A stretch of DNA of 35,220 nt from Planctomycetota bacterium (GCA_003670925.1 QWQG01000068.1:1-35220); one strand, 5' to 3'; positions 18,487-27,163 are shown, counted from the first letter of the stretch. Translations and numbers: made by a program. The notes: generated by a model from the letters alone, not told the origin.

Positions 18487-19431
18487 ATGAATCTTTCACG
18501 TCGAACATGGATGGCGGCATCCGCCGCCGCAACGGTTACGGTGCTCGCTCAAGCCGAATCACCGATCGCGCAGGGTGCGAGCGCGGCCGATCCGGTGAAA
18601 CGTCCCGGAGCTCCGTTGTTGAAACTAAGTCTGGCCGGTTACTCGTTCAACGGGATGCTTGTAAAACGAGGAACTCCGGATGAAATTATGAAGGCGGAGA
18701 TGTCGCTGGAAAAGTTCATCGACTACTGTGCGGCACAGGGTTTGGGAGCTACAGAACTTACTGGATATTATTTTCCGAAAACTATCACCACTGAATATCT
18801 TCTGAGTCTGCGAGCTCAGACGCATCGCCTAGGACTCTCGATTTCTGGCACCGCCATCGGCAATGATTTCTGTCTGGCGGAAGGTGACGCGCGACAAAAG
18901 CAACTTGCGGAATGCCGTGAGTGGATTGACTATGCCGCCATCATGGGCGCACCGACGATCCGAATTTTTGCGGGCTCAGTGCCGCAGAATGACACCGAGG
19001 ACGCCGCCATTGAGCGCTGTGTTGCGGGCATCAACGAATGTCTGCAATATGCTGCTACAAAGGGCATCTTTTTGGCTTTGGAAAATCACGGCGGGATCAC
19101 TGCCACGCCAAAACAGATGTTCAAGATCATCGACAAAATTAATGCCTCACCTTGGTTTGGCGTCAACTTCGACAGCGGCAATTTTCAGACGGAAGATCCT
19201 TATGCTGACATGGCAATGATCGCTCCATACGCGGTCAATGCTCAGATCAAGGCTTCCATTTCACCGAGCGGCAAAGAAAAACAACCCGCCGACTTTCAAC
19301 GCATCGTCAAGATTCTCAAAGACGCCGGCTACCGCGGCTTCGTGGCTCTGGAATACGAGGAAAGTGAATCGCCGTTCGATGGCATTCCTCGAATCCTTGA
19401 TCAACTGCGACCTCTGATGGACACTCCGTAG
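18487..19431 (+). CDS. Exported sugar phosphate isomerase/epimerase-like TIM barrel (second copy)
   Basis: The 314-aa product has a twin-arginine signal (SRRTWMAAS, then an alanine-rich hydrophobic stretch) and a xylose-isomerase-like TIM barrel. Presumed metal ligands are E199 (LALENHGG), D229 (VNFDSGNF) and E289 (VALEYEESE). The position usually held by histidine reads Q253 (NAQIKAS), a variant that may alter metal or substrate preference. AGGAG at 18474-18478 fixes the ATG at 18487; the frame is open further upstream, but that part overlaps the divergent DUF1501 start region. It is only distantly similar to the gene at 15792. The substrate is unknown. Confidence 0.88.
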   Translation: MNLSRRTWMAASAAATVTVLAQAESPIAQGASAADPVKRPGAPLLKLSLAGYSFNGMLVKRGTPDEIMKAEMSLEKFIDYCAAQGLGATELTGYYFPKTITTEYLLSLRAQTHRLGLSISGTAIGNDFCLAEGDARQKQLAECREWIDYAAIMGAPTIRIFAGSVPQNDTEDAAIERCVAGINECLQYAATKGIFLALENHGGITATPKQMFKIIDKINASPWFGVNFDSGNFQTEDPYADMAMIAPYAVNAQIKASISPSGKEKQPADFQRIVKILKDAGYRGFVALEYEESESPFDGIPRILDQLRPLMDTP

Positions 19432-19674
19432 ACGCTCGGCGGCGAGGCATCGCACTTAGCCTTGCCCGTCGGACAAGACGGAGCCCGTCAGATACTGAGC
19501 CAGTTACTCCACAACATGCGTCGCTGCGGGTCACTCGATGCCGAAAACTTTTCATGGAGACGGGATCAGCGGGCGGAACCGGCGGATTGCATAGACGCGG
19601 CAGGGCCGGCTTCGGTGCGGAAGCGTTTGCGCAACTTCAGATCCTGATCCAGCGTCAGCGGTAGACAACCTTCG

Positions 19675-19748
19675 TGGCTGGCTCGCCGAGACGATTGCTT
19701 CTCGCGTACTTTCTTACGCGGCGAATCAAGAGCCACCGGAGCCAGCCA
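19675..19748. repeat. Nested palindrome (74 bp)
   Basis: An outer inverted repeat of 10 bp (TGGCTGGCTC at 19675-19684, GAGCCAGCCA at 19739-19748) encloses an inner 6-bp hairpin (CGCGTA at 19703-19708, TACGCG at 19715-19720, 6-base loop). It lies in a gene-free stretch between the TIM-barrel gene and the IS remnant. A weak minus-strand frame runs through it (19566-19805), but I see no protein family in that frame. Confidence 0.6.
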
Positions 19749-19807
19749 ACGCCCTCGCGCACCATGTTCAAGGCGACGATCCATTGCATCGCCCCCCCGT
19801 CCCAATT

Positions 19808-19996
19808 AGCCGCAGGGCGCTAGCCCCGGTTTGTACCGCTAGAACCGGGGCTAGCGTTCAATGGCACTCACTTTGTAACCCGAAGCGTCAGCGAGGGGCT
19901 TTGACTGTTTATTTTCAACGAGAATTCCCTCGCTGACGCTTCGGGTTAGTGAGTCCAGAATGAAACTGAGTGCCATTGGGCTAGCGCCCTGCGGCT
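19808..19996. repeat. Composite nested palindrome (189 bp) with 19-bp exact ends
   Basis: Four inverted pairs are nested here. The outer arms are 19 bp and exact (19808-19826 with 19978-19996, AGCCGCAGGGCGCTAGCCC). The left end carries its own 14-bp hairpin (19818-19831 with 19843-19856, 11-base loop). A 12-bp pair (19859-19870 with 19967-19978) and an inner exact 22-bp pair (19876-19897 with 19927-19948, core CCCGAAGCGTCAGCGAGGG, 29-base loop) follow. The whole could fold as a long cruciform or act as a REP- or MITE-like unit. No target duplication is obvious. From memory, similar palindromic words recur in planctomycete genomes; I could not check this. Confidence 0.8.
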
Positions 19997-20042
19997 GATC
20001 GTCAGACCAGAACACTCCACTTTCAAAACGGGAAGCATCCAC

Positions 20043-21198
20043 ACACGTGCGACAAAAGTCCTTGGCAAAATGCGTTGTGTTGGCCCAGCGTGACGCGTGA
20101 CGCAGCGCAAGCGCTCCTGTGCTTTTGGCTGGCAGCATGTCTTGCGGCAGGCCATTCTGAAGTTGATGCCGGCAGGAAAGCTGGCCGAATACTTCGATCC
20201 TCAGATGGGGCGGCCTACCAAAGAGCTCTATTCCATGGCTGGCCTGTTGTGCATCATGGAGTTCCGCAACTGGACTCACGAGGAAGCCGCGATGCATACA
20301 TGTTCAACATTGATGCGCAGTATGCACTGAATCTGCAGCCGGAAAAGCAAAGCCTGTGCCGTCGCACAATTGCGCGATATATCAAACTGTTTCGCGATGA
20401 CGAACTTGCACAGGCGATCATGCACGATGTCATCGGTGAACTGGTACAGTTGCTGGTCAAGGTGTTTGAGCAGCAGTGTGATGTGGTCGATAGAAAAGTC
20501 GTGGTGAAGAAACACACGGGCGGTGACATCGTATGCAATCCGTCAGATCCGGATGCAATTACGGTCTCCGATTTCCGTATCGAAGACGGCGAAGCCAAAG
20601 ATGATTACGACCGCACGATCATCGTGCCGACCTGCGTGGAATGTCCGGCTGGTCAAAAGCCGCATCGTTCGTTCTATGAAGAATTCCTGCAGCCGATCAA
20701 TATCCTGTAGCATCCTCACGTGTGTGCCGCGTGTCCGCTGCTGCAGAAGTGCCCCGTTCGATTTGCGTCGGGCTGGAATCAGGTGACGATTGAGGCGAAG
20801 CAGGTGCGGCTGATCGATTATCGGCGCAAGGAAAAGACAACGGAGTTTCGCGATGCACACCGACTGCGCAGCGGCATTGAGGCGACCAACAGTCTTCTGA
20901 AACGAGTGACGGGGCTCGACCGTCTTTGCGTGCGTGGTCGTCCGGCGGTGTTTTCGAGCATCCTGTTAAAAGTCGCCGGCTGGAATCTCCTGCGAGCCGC
21001 GAGCGTGCGCTCATCGCCAAACTGACGAAAGGTGGTCAGGCAGGGCAGTCTGCGGTGAGTTTTGCGACGTCATATCGCCGTCTGGTGACTTTCAGCACGC
21101 TCCTGGTCGCCTGAGAAGTCCGCCAACCACGCTGCAGCAAAAAAATCCACGTCCGTCACCTAAACCGAATCCAACCATGCGACGTTTGTCGCACGTGT
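20043..21198 (+). mobile_element. Decayed IS1182-type insertion sequence with inverted ends
   Basis: ACACGTGCGACAAA at 20043-20056 and its exact reverse complement at 21185-21198 bracket the transposase remains. Allowing one mismatch extends the match to 18 bp (ending GTC). The enclosed 1156 bases hold only a broken transposase of the IS1182-type DDE group. I see no convincing target duplication (CCAC before, CTAT after). The right end also contains a local 6-bp hairpin (21178-21193). The element lies 46 bases after the 189-bp composite palindrome. It cannot move by itself, but the intact ends might still be recognised by a related transposase. Confidence 0.7.
20097..21114 (+). pseudogene. 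Broken IS1182-type DDE transposase
   Basis: Family segments appear in the right order but in different frames. MGRPTKELYSMAG and FRNWTHEEA are in one frame. A 1-base loss near 20289 shifts to DAYMFNIDAQYALNL, RRTIARYIKLFRDDEL and VKKHTGGDIVCNPSDPDA. An in-frame TAG at 20708-20710 interrupts, after which HRLRSGIEATNSLLKR, VRGRPAVFSSILLKVAGWN continue. A further shift near 21002 restores the tail (RALIAKLTKGGQ, to the stop at 21114). Compared with intact relatives as I remember them, two internal stretches are missing: one after DVIGELVQL (with the first catalytic aspartate) and one after NPSDPDA (with YDGHKGPGYQ and the second aspartate). Only the final glutamate (SGIEATNS) survives, so it is inactive. 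Confidence 0.85.
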
Positions 21199-21637
21199 CT
21201 ATGGGCGTATCACTAAACTGTTACTTTTCCCTGTCCACGGAAAAAATTTCCGCAGACAGTGTGAACGACTTGTCACAACTCTCATAGTGGCTGGTTTTGA
21301 AGCGACTTTCGCTGGTTGGTTTTAGGCGCCTCCTGACAACACGATTCAGCCACCCGCCAAGCGCCACGGTTTCTCGCCGCCGTTTACAGACGCTTGCGGC
21401 ATTTACTTCACGCCGACCGGACATGTGTTTTCTGACCTGCAGGCCAAACGCTTCAAAACCTAAGAGAGCCTATGTGCTCGGGTGGGGTACGTGGCCGTGC
21501 ATGCTGGCAATGAAAGATGTAAGATGAGAACAAGGCCAGCGGAAATTGTCTCGGCGACATCATTGCATTTTTCGATGCTGCCTTCTTTGGAGCTTGTTCG
21601 ACACCGTGCACCACCAGATTTCACGAGGAGCATTTCA
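21199..21637. other. Intergenic region after the IS remnant
   Basis: About 440 bases before the DUF1080 gene. A 67-codon minus-strand frame (21221-21424) and a plus-strand frame (21297-21527) overlap each other; both are rich in arginine and serine with no recognisable domain, and I do not call either. Near-repeats of GCTGGTTTT and GCTGGTTGGTTTT (21291-21331) are present. The region could be further mobile-element debris. Confidence 0.4.
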
Positions 21638-22381
21638 ATGGTTCGTTTATCATTTGCCGCACTGGCAATCCCAACGCTGGCACTGTGTCTGGTGTCATTA
21701 AGCGGACACGCGCAAGACGATCCTCAACCAACCGAGGCTGCACCGGCCGCGCGTATCGATGGCACGGGTCCCGATTGGAAGCCGCTCGGCAAAGTCGATT
21801 TTGTCAACGTCAACTGCGACGAAAACACCTGGACTTTTCCCGAAGGCGAAATTCACTGCACCGGCAGTCCGGTCGGTGTCATGCGGACAACCATGGAACT
21901 CGCCAATTTTGAACTGGTCGTCGAATGGCGGCATTTAAAGTCAGCCGGCAACTCGGGCGTGTTTCTGTGGGCCAGTGAAGAATCACTTTCCGCATTGAAA
22001 CGCAACGGACTGCCCGCCGGAATTGAAGTTCAGATTCTGGATCATGGCTACGCGGAAAACTATCGCAAACAGACGGGCAAGGAGCCGGACTGGTTTACCA
22101 CGAATGGCGACGTATTTCCTACTGGAAACGCAGACATGACACCGTTTCCGCCTGTCGCTCCTGACGGCAAACGCAGTTTTCCGCGCAAGAACCTGAGTCA
22201 GGGAGTTGGCGAATGGAATCACTACTACGTCCGTGCGATTAATGGCGAAGTCAGGCTGTGGGTGAACGGCGAAGAAGTGTCCGGAGGAAAAGATTGCAAG
22301 CCAGCTCGCGGTTTTCTCTGCTTAGAATCTGAGGGTTCTCCGATCGAATTTCGGGGACTGCGAATTCGCGAACTGCCGTAG
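21638..22381 (+). CDS. Exported DUF1080 (3-keto-disaccharide hydrolase-like) protein
   Basis: DUF1080 is a LamG/concanavalin-like beta-sandwich, common in planctomycetes and annotated in families as 3-keto-disaccharide hydrolase. The 247-aa product has a signal peptide (MVRLSFAALAIPTLAL, probable cleavage after GHA) and the family segments WTFPEGEIHCTG, NFELVVEWRHLKSAGNSGVF, GIEVQILDHGY and a closing IEFRGLRIREL. GAGGAG at 21625-21630 sets the ATG at 21638; the frame runs further upstream without support. It probably acts in the periplasm on carbohydrate. It precedes dnaE by 79 bases on the same strand, though the functions are unrelated. Confidence 0.9.
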   Translation: MVRLSFAALAIPTLALCLVSLSGHAQDDPQPTEAAPAARIDGTGPDWKPLGKVDFVNVNCDENTWTFPEGEIHCTGSPVGVMRTTMELANFELVVEWRHLKSAGNSGVFLWASEESLSALKRNGLPAGIEVQILDHGYAENYRKQTGKEPDWFTTNGDVFPTGNADMTPFPPVAPDGKRSFPRKNLSQGVGEWNHYYVRAINGEVRLWVNGEEVSGGKDCKPARGFLCLESEGSPIEFRGLRIRELP

Positions 22382-22460
22382 TATGCATGCCGAATCCCGT
22401 TGATACAATGCGAAGATCAAGACACATTGAGTCACATTCGCATCCGACGGACCGACCCTC

Positions 22461-25400
22461 ATGGCCGATAAAGCCCCCGAGATCACGGCACCTGTGGCGG
22501 TTTCTACCCGACCATTTGCCCATCTGCACTGTCACACGCATTATAGTCTGCTGGACGGCGTCAATCGCATTCCGGAGTTGGTCAAGCACGTCAAAGCGAG
22601 CGGCATGAATTCGCTGGCGATCACCGATCACGGCAACTTATACGGCGCAATTGAGTTCTACAACGGCTGCAAGAAAGGCGGCGTCAAGCCCATCTTAGGA
22701 TATGAAGCGTATGTGGCCCCGGGCCGGCGGTCTGATCGAAGTGCTAGCCGGCAGAAGGATGCATCTTCGCATTTGACTTTGTTGGCGATGAATCGCAAGG
22801 GATTCGATAATCTCATTCGCTTGTCATCCACGGCATATCTGGAAGGCTTCTATTACAAGCCCCGCATCGACCGTGAGATTCTGGAAGAATGCAACGAAGG
22901 CATCATCTGTCTGTCGGGATGTGCATCGTCGGAATTGTCTCGTCTGCTACTAGCTGAGAATAACGACGAGGCAAAGCAGTTAGTCGAATGGTATGCGCGA
23001 GTGTTTGGCGATCGTTTTTACATGGAGATTCAGAACGCCGGCTTTAAGATTCAGAAGGACTGTCTGGAATTAACCGTGGACTTAGCGAATCGCGTGGGGC
23101 TACCACTGGTCGCTACGAACGATGCGCATTATTTGCACAAGTCCGATGCAAAAATTCAAGACGTGATGCTGTGTGTCAACACGCGAACCACGCGCGATGA
23201 CGAAAAACGCATGAGGATGGAGCATGACGGATTGTTCGTTTGCACGCCGGATGAAATGTACGCCTGTTTTCCGGGGCTCGATCATGCGGTAGCCCGGTCG
23301 CAGGAGATCGCTGATCGCGTCGATATTCAGCTGGGTGAACGCAAACTGTATCCCGTGTTTCGCCCCCCGAACCAGCAGACGGATACGGAGTATTTGAAGG
23401 ATCTTTGCCACGAGCGCATGTACGAACGGTACGGTGATGAACTGACCGAACGCCATTGGAAGCGGCTGGAGTACGAATTGAGCGTGATCAATTCGAAGGG
23501 CTACGCGAGTTACTTCCTGATCGTATGGGACTTCGTGGAATTTGCTCGCCGCAATGGAATTCCGTGCGGTGCAAGAGGTTCTGCATGCGGCGCCATCGTG
23601 GCGTATCTCTTGCGGCTTGGCGACGTTTGTCCGTTGAAATACGACTTGCTGTTTGAACGATTTCTGGACCCCAGTCGTACAGAGCCGCCGGATATCGACA
23701 TCGACTTTTGTCGCGATCGGCGGCAGATGGTGATCGACTACACGAAGCAGAAATACGGCGAACGCAACGTCGCCCAGATCGGCACGTTCGGCACATTGAA
23801 GGCGAAGAACGCCATCCGCGACGTTGGCCGCGCGCTCAACGTACCCCTGCAACGTGTCAGCGAGCTGGCAAAGATGATTCCCGAGACATTGAATATTAAA
23901 CTGGAAACCGCACTGACGGAAAGCGCGGACTTGAAAGCCGCGTACGATACAGATCCTGTCGCGCGGGAAGTGCTGACATTTGCGATCGCGGTGGAAGGTC
24001 TGGCACGGAGTGCGGGAACTCACGCGGCCGGCGTTGTGATTGCCGACGTGCCACTCGATACGGTCTTGCCGCTGCAAACGATCACCGGCAAGGAAGACAT
24101 CATTACGCAGTGGGACGGCCCGACGGTGGAAAAAGTTGGCCTGCTGAAGATGGACTTTCTAGGCCTGCGAAATCTCACCATTCTTGACAAAGCCGTGAAT
24201 AACGTCACCCGCACGCACCCGGATTTTGATTTTGAACATGTCAAGACGCATCTGGATGACAAAAAGACTTTTGCACTGCTGCAGCGTGGGGAAACAAAGG
24301 GCGTGTTTCAGTTGGAATCCGGTGGGATGCGTGACCTCCTGACAAAGATGAAGCCCGACTGTTTTGCGGATATTATTGCGACGTCTGCATTGTATCGGCC
24401 TGGTCCGCTGGAAGGCGGGATGGTCATGGAATATGTGGATGTGAAGCACGGCCGCAAGCCGCCGCGTAAAGTACATCCGGTTGTCGATGAAGTCCTAGCG
24501 GAGACCTACGGTGTGATGGTCTACCAGGAACAGGTGATGCGTATTCTGAATCGCGTGGGCAACATCGAACTGTCGAAGTCATACAAATGTATTAAGGCGA
24601 TCAGCAAGAAGAGTCAGGAGATTATTTCCAGTTTCCACGAGGAGTACATTGCGGGCGCGGTCTCGAACGGAATTTCCGAGCAGGTTGCTCAGGAGTTGTG
24701 GAGTCTGATTGTGGCGTTCGCGGGTTACGGTTTCAACAAGTCGCACTCGACGGCATACGGTCTGATTGCCTATGAGACAGCGTATCTGAAGGCGCATTAC
24801 CCGGTTGAGTTTATGGCCGCGTTGCTCAGTTGTGAGATGGAAAGTACGGAGCGCATCAGTGAGCACGTCGATGATGCACGGCGCATGAAAATTGAAGTGT
24901 TGGGGCCGAACGTTAATCAGTCGGATGTCGATTTCAGCGTGCTGGGCCACAAAATCACGTTCGGCCTTGCAGCGTTGAAGGGCGTGGGACACAACGTCGT
25001 GCAGGCAATAGTCGATGAACGGACGGCGCGTGGTCCGTTCAAGGATATTTTCAATCTGACCGAACGTGTCGATCCGAAAGTGCTAACCAAGGGCATGCTC
25101 GAAACACTGATCAAAGCAGGAACCTTAGACTGCCTGCCGGGCACAAGGGCGCAGCAGTCAGCGATTGTTGAACGGGCAGTTCAGTCGGCGTTGTCACGCC
25201 AGAAAGACAAGGCGCGCGGGCAGAAGAGTCTATTTGGCGGCGATGAAGACGACGCGGATGATTCTGGCAAATCAATCGCCATCAGTCTGCCGGATGTTCC
25301 AGACTGGACACCGCCCCAGAAGTTGGCATGGGAAAAGGATACGATCGGATTCTATCTGACCTCGCATCCGTTGACGCAGCATGCACGGCGGATAGAGCGG

Positions 25401-26105
25401 TATGCGGCGAATCACAATTCAGAACTGGCGGAGATGGAAGACGGTGTGCAGGTGACAGTTGGCGGGATGATTTCCTCGATTAAGCTGGCGACGGCCAAGA
25501 AGAGCAGTCGCAACGGACACAATCGCTATGCGAACTTCGATTTGGAAGATTCATCCGGCATCATGCGATGTATCGCTTGGCCTGAAGACTATGCGCGGTA
25601 TGAAGAATTGATCAAGACGGAAAACGTGATCATCGTCGCGGGAAAAGTCGATCGGCGCAGTCGTGAACCAAATCTCATCGTGAATCGAATTCATACGCTC
25701 GATCAGGCCGATAAAGAATTTACGACTCATGTCGCGATCAAGTTTGAAAAAGGCCTGCATTCCCATGACGACATTCAGCAGGTCCGGAATGTCGTGACGC
25801 GTTTCCCTGGTGCGACGGAAGTGATTCTGATTGTCGATTCATTTGCGGAGAACCTGCGGGGCGGCAAGGGAATGAGCGAGCATGGAAATCATGATGCTGA
25901 CAGCCATGGGCAGGGAGACTCCGACGAGCAATCTGAAGGCTCGCCGGTCTTACGATTGCGTTACATTCTGACGACCGGTAACGAATGCAAAGTCAACATC
26001 GGACCGGAGTTTCTGCAGGCACTCGCCGCGGTTGTTGGCGGCGACAACTATGACTTAAAAACGGCAAAGGCCAAACGACCCTCTGGGCAAAGCACCGGAC
26101 GGTAG
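22461..26105 (+). CDS. dnaE: DNA polymerase III alpha subunit
   Basis: DnaE is the replicative polymerase of the holoenzyme. The 1214-aa product has an N-terminal PHP domain with its metal-binding histidines intact (HLHCHTHYSLLDG, H23 and H25; ITDHGNLYGAIEF). A C-family polymerase core follows with GARGSACGAIVAYLL and the catalytic aspartates in PDIDIDF (D411, D413), then VYQEQVMRI, KAISKK and FNKSHSTAYG. Next come a helix-hairpin-helix region (LKGVGHNVVQAIV) and a C-terminal OB-fold (VTVGGMISSIKLAT, YANFDLEDSSG). The conserved PHP metal ligands leave open a proofreading activity. A low-complexity acidic/His insert (SEHGNHDADSHGQGDSDEQ) lies near the C-terminus. The ATG at 22461 has no clear SD. 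Confidence 0.97.
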   Translation: MADKAPEITAPVAVSTRPFAHLHCHTHYSLLDGVNRIPELVKHVKASGMNSLAITDHGNLYGAIEFYNGCKKGGVKPILGYEAYVAPGRRSDRSASRQKDASSHLTLLAMNRKGFDNLIRLSSTAYLEGFYYKPRIDREILEECNEGIICLSGCASSELSRLLLAENNDEAKQLVEWYARVFGDRFYMEIQNAGFKIQKDCLELTVDLANRVGLPLVATNDAHYLHKSDAKIQDVMLCVNTRTTRDDEKRMRMEHDGLFVCTPDEMYACFPGLDHAVARSQEIADRVDIQLGERKLYPVFRPPNQQTDTEYLKDLCHERMYERYGDELTERHWKRLEYELSVINSKGYASYFLIVWDFVEFARRNGIPCGARGSACGAIVAYLLRLGDVCPLKYDLLFERFLDPSRTEPPDIDIDFCRDRRQMVIDYTKQKYGERNVAQIGTFGTLKAKNAIRDVGRALNVPLQRVSELAKMIPETLNIKLETALTESADLKAAYDTDPVAREVLTFAIAVEGLARSAGTHAAGVVIADVPLDTVLPLQTITGKEDIITQWDGPTVEKVGLLKMDFLGLRNLTILDKAVNNVTRTHPDFDFEHVKTHLDDKKTFALLQRGETKGVFQLESGGMRDLLTKMKPDCFADIIATSALYRPGPLEGGMVMEYVDVKHGRKPPRKVHPVVDEVLAETYGVMVYQEQVMRILNRVGNIELSKSYKCIKAISKKSQEIISSFHEEYIAGAVSNGISEQVAQELWSLIVAFAGYGFNKSHSTAYGLIAYETAYLKAHYPVEFMAALLSCEMESTERISEHVDDARRMKIEVLGPNVNQSDVDFSVLGHKITFGLAALKGVGHNVVQAIVDERTARGPFKDIFNLTERVDPKVLTKGMLETLIKAGTLDCLPGTRAQQSAIVERAVQSALSRQKDKARGQKSLFGGDEDDADDSGKSIAISLPDVPDWTPPQKLAWEKDTIGFYLTSHPLTQHARRIERYAANHNSELAEMEDGVQVTVGGMISSIKLATAKKSSRNGHNRYANFDLEDSSGIMRCIAWPEDYARYEELIKTENVIIVAGKVDRRSREPNLIVNRIHTLDQADKEFTTHVAIKFEKGLHSHDDIQQVRNVVTRFPGATEVILIVDSFAENLRGGKGMSEHGNHDADSHGQGDSDEQSEGSPVLRLRYILTTGNECKVNIGPEFLQALAAVVGGDNYDLKTAKAKRPSGQSTGR

Positions 26106-26578
26106 CAACTGAAGTGGCATCTACTCTGCATTGTTCCATAAGTCGGATCAGACAATTTTCCACGCAAGGCAGCATGCCCGGACGCTCCAACCCTGTTGGC
26201 CCCAGGGCACCCGTGAAAACGGCCTAAGTTCACTGTATGGATTTCGCATGATTCCGTGAAGTTTGTGGAAGATAGGCTTGGGGATTGTGGGTTGAAGTTG
26301 GTGTTGCTATTATTTCGAATTGAAGGTAGTGTGCTATCTGCCTGAGTCAAATCGGAACGATATTTTGATCCGCCTGACTCGGTGGGTGTAGCCATCAGCA
26401 AGCTCGAAGACAGTCGCGTACTTCCAGTCTCGTCAGCCCTCGAGTCCTGCGCAGCATACACCTTTGTGATCAGCCTCTGATGTTTTTGATCAGTCGGGCT
26501 TCTAAATTTGTGTTCAAACGGTTGCCGTTGTGGCAACGATCAGGTGTTTAGTTAGCTGTATAGCTCAAGGGTTTTGTG
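26106..26578. other. Intergenic region and probable leader of the RRM gene
   Basis: About 470 bases without a credible gene; a 162-codon minus-strand frame (26048-26536) overlaps dnaE and has no domain. Two small hairpins lie near the 3' end: ATCAG-CCT-CTGAT (26469-26481) followed by GTTTTT, a weak terminator-like form, and GTTGCC-GTTGT-GGCAAC (26521-26537), 41 bases before the RRM start. A long structured leader would fit a temperature- or self-regulated RNA-binding protein, but this is inference. Confidence 0.4.
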
Positions 26579-26986
26579 ATGAGTAAGAACATTTTTGTGG
26601 GTAGCCTCGCGTGGGGCACGACGTCTGAGGGCCTCGAGCAGGCCTTCGCGCAGTACGGCGTTGTGACTTCTGCCAAGGTTGTTAGCGACCGCGAAACAGG
26701 CCGATCCAAAGGATTCGGTTTTGTGGAGATGGAGACCGGTGGTGATGAAGCCGTTCGTGCTCTGAACGGTTCAGATCTCGATGGTCGCCAGATTGTCGTC
26801 AACGAAGCACGTCCTCGCGAAAGCGGTGGCGGCGGTGGCGGTGGCGGCGGCGGTGGTGGACGCGGCGGCTATGGTGGTGGCGGCGGCGGTCGTGGAGGCA
26901 GTGGTGGTGGCGGCGGCGGCGGCTACGGTGGTGGCGGCGGCGGTCGTGGAGGCAGTGGTGGTGGCGGTGGACGCGACCGTTACTAG
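26579..26986 (+). CDS. Glycine-rich RRM RNA-binding protein
   Basis: The 135-aa product has one RNA recognition motif with both RNP signatures (RNP2 IFVGSL, 5-10; RNP1 KGFGFVEM, 44-51) and the usual end LDGRQIVVNEARPRE. A tail of roughly 50 residues made almost only of glycine, with R, Y and S, follows and ends in RDRY. This is the architecture of bacterial and cyanobacterial Rbp proteins, some of which are cold-induced and act as RNA chaperones. AAGGG at 26567-26571 supports the ATG at 26579; a GTG directly before it is an alternative. The tail contains an in-frame 54-bp tandem duplication. A strong hairpin terminator follows. Confidence 0.93.
   Translation: MSKNIFVGSLAWGTTSEGLEQAFAQYGVVTSAKVVSDRETGRSKGFGFVEMETGGDEAVRALNGSDLDGRQIVVNEARPRESGGGGGGGGGGGGRGGYGGGGGGRGGSGGGGGGGYGGGGGGRGGSGGGGGRDRY
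26864..26971 (+). repeat. 54-bp in-frame tandem duplication in the Gly-rich tail
   Basis: Two adjacent 54-bp units (26864-26917 and 26918-26971) differ at only three third-codon positions. Each encodes the same 18 residues, in the order GGYGGG, GGGRGG, SGGGGG. The near identity indicates a recent slippage or unequal-exchange event, or strong homogenisation. Confidence 0.85.
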
Positions 26987-27041
26987 TTCAATTTTTGAGA
27001 TTAATAGTTAGCGTGTTCCAGATTAATGCTGGGACATTCAT

Positions 27042-27090
27042 GATCAAAAAAAAGATGGTCGGCTCATCAGAGCAGGCCATCTTTTTTGAT
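27042..27090. terminator. Bidirectional intrinsic terminator
   Basis: A run of A (27046-27053) precedes GATGGTC (27054-27060). A 14-base loop is followed by GGCCATC (27075-27081) and TTTTTT (27082-27087). The stem is 7 bp with one G-T pair, extended by A-T pairs. The A-run on one side and T-run on the other make it work in both directions, as expected between the convergent RRM gene and the repeat-protein gene. Confidence 0.85.
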
Positions 27091-27163
27091 TTACATCCCT
27101 TGCGAATACAAGTGTATTCAGCGACAGCAAAACATTGCAATCAGAGCTGGGCAGAGGAGGTTC

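Noticed and set aside
19566-19805. Minus-strand frame of 79 codons in the palindrome region
   Set aside because: It runs through a nested palindrome, has no recognisable domain, and could be debris of a mobile element.
21221-21424. Minus-strand frame of 67 codons after the IS remnant
   Set aside because: It has basic, low-information composition with no domain and overlaps another open frame on the plus strand; no support for coding.
26048-26536. Minus-strand frame of 162 codons between dnaE and the RRM gene
   Set aside because: It overlaps the end of dnaE, is serine- and asparagine-rich without a domain, and looks like non-coding sequence.
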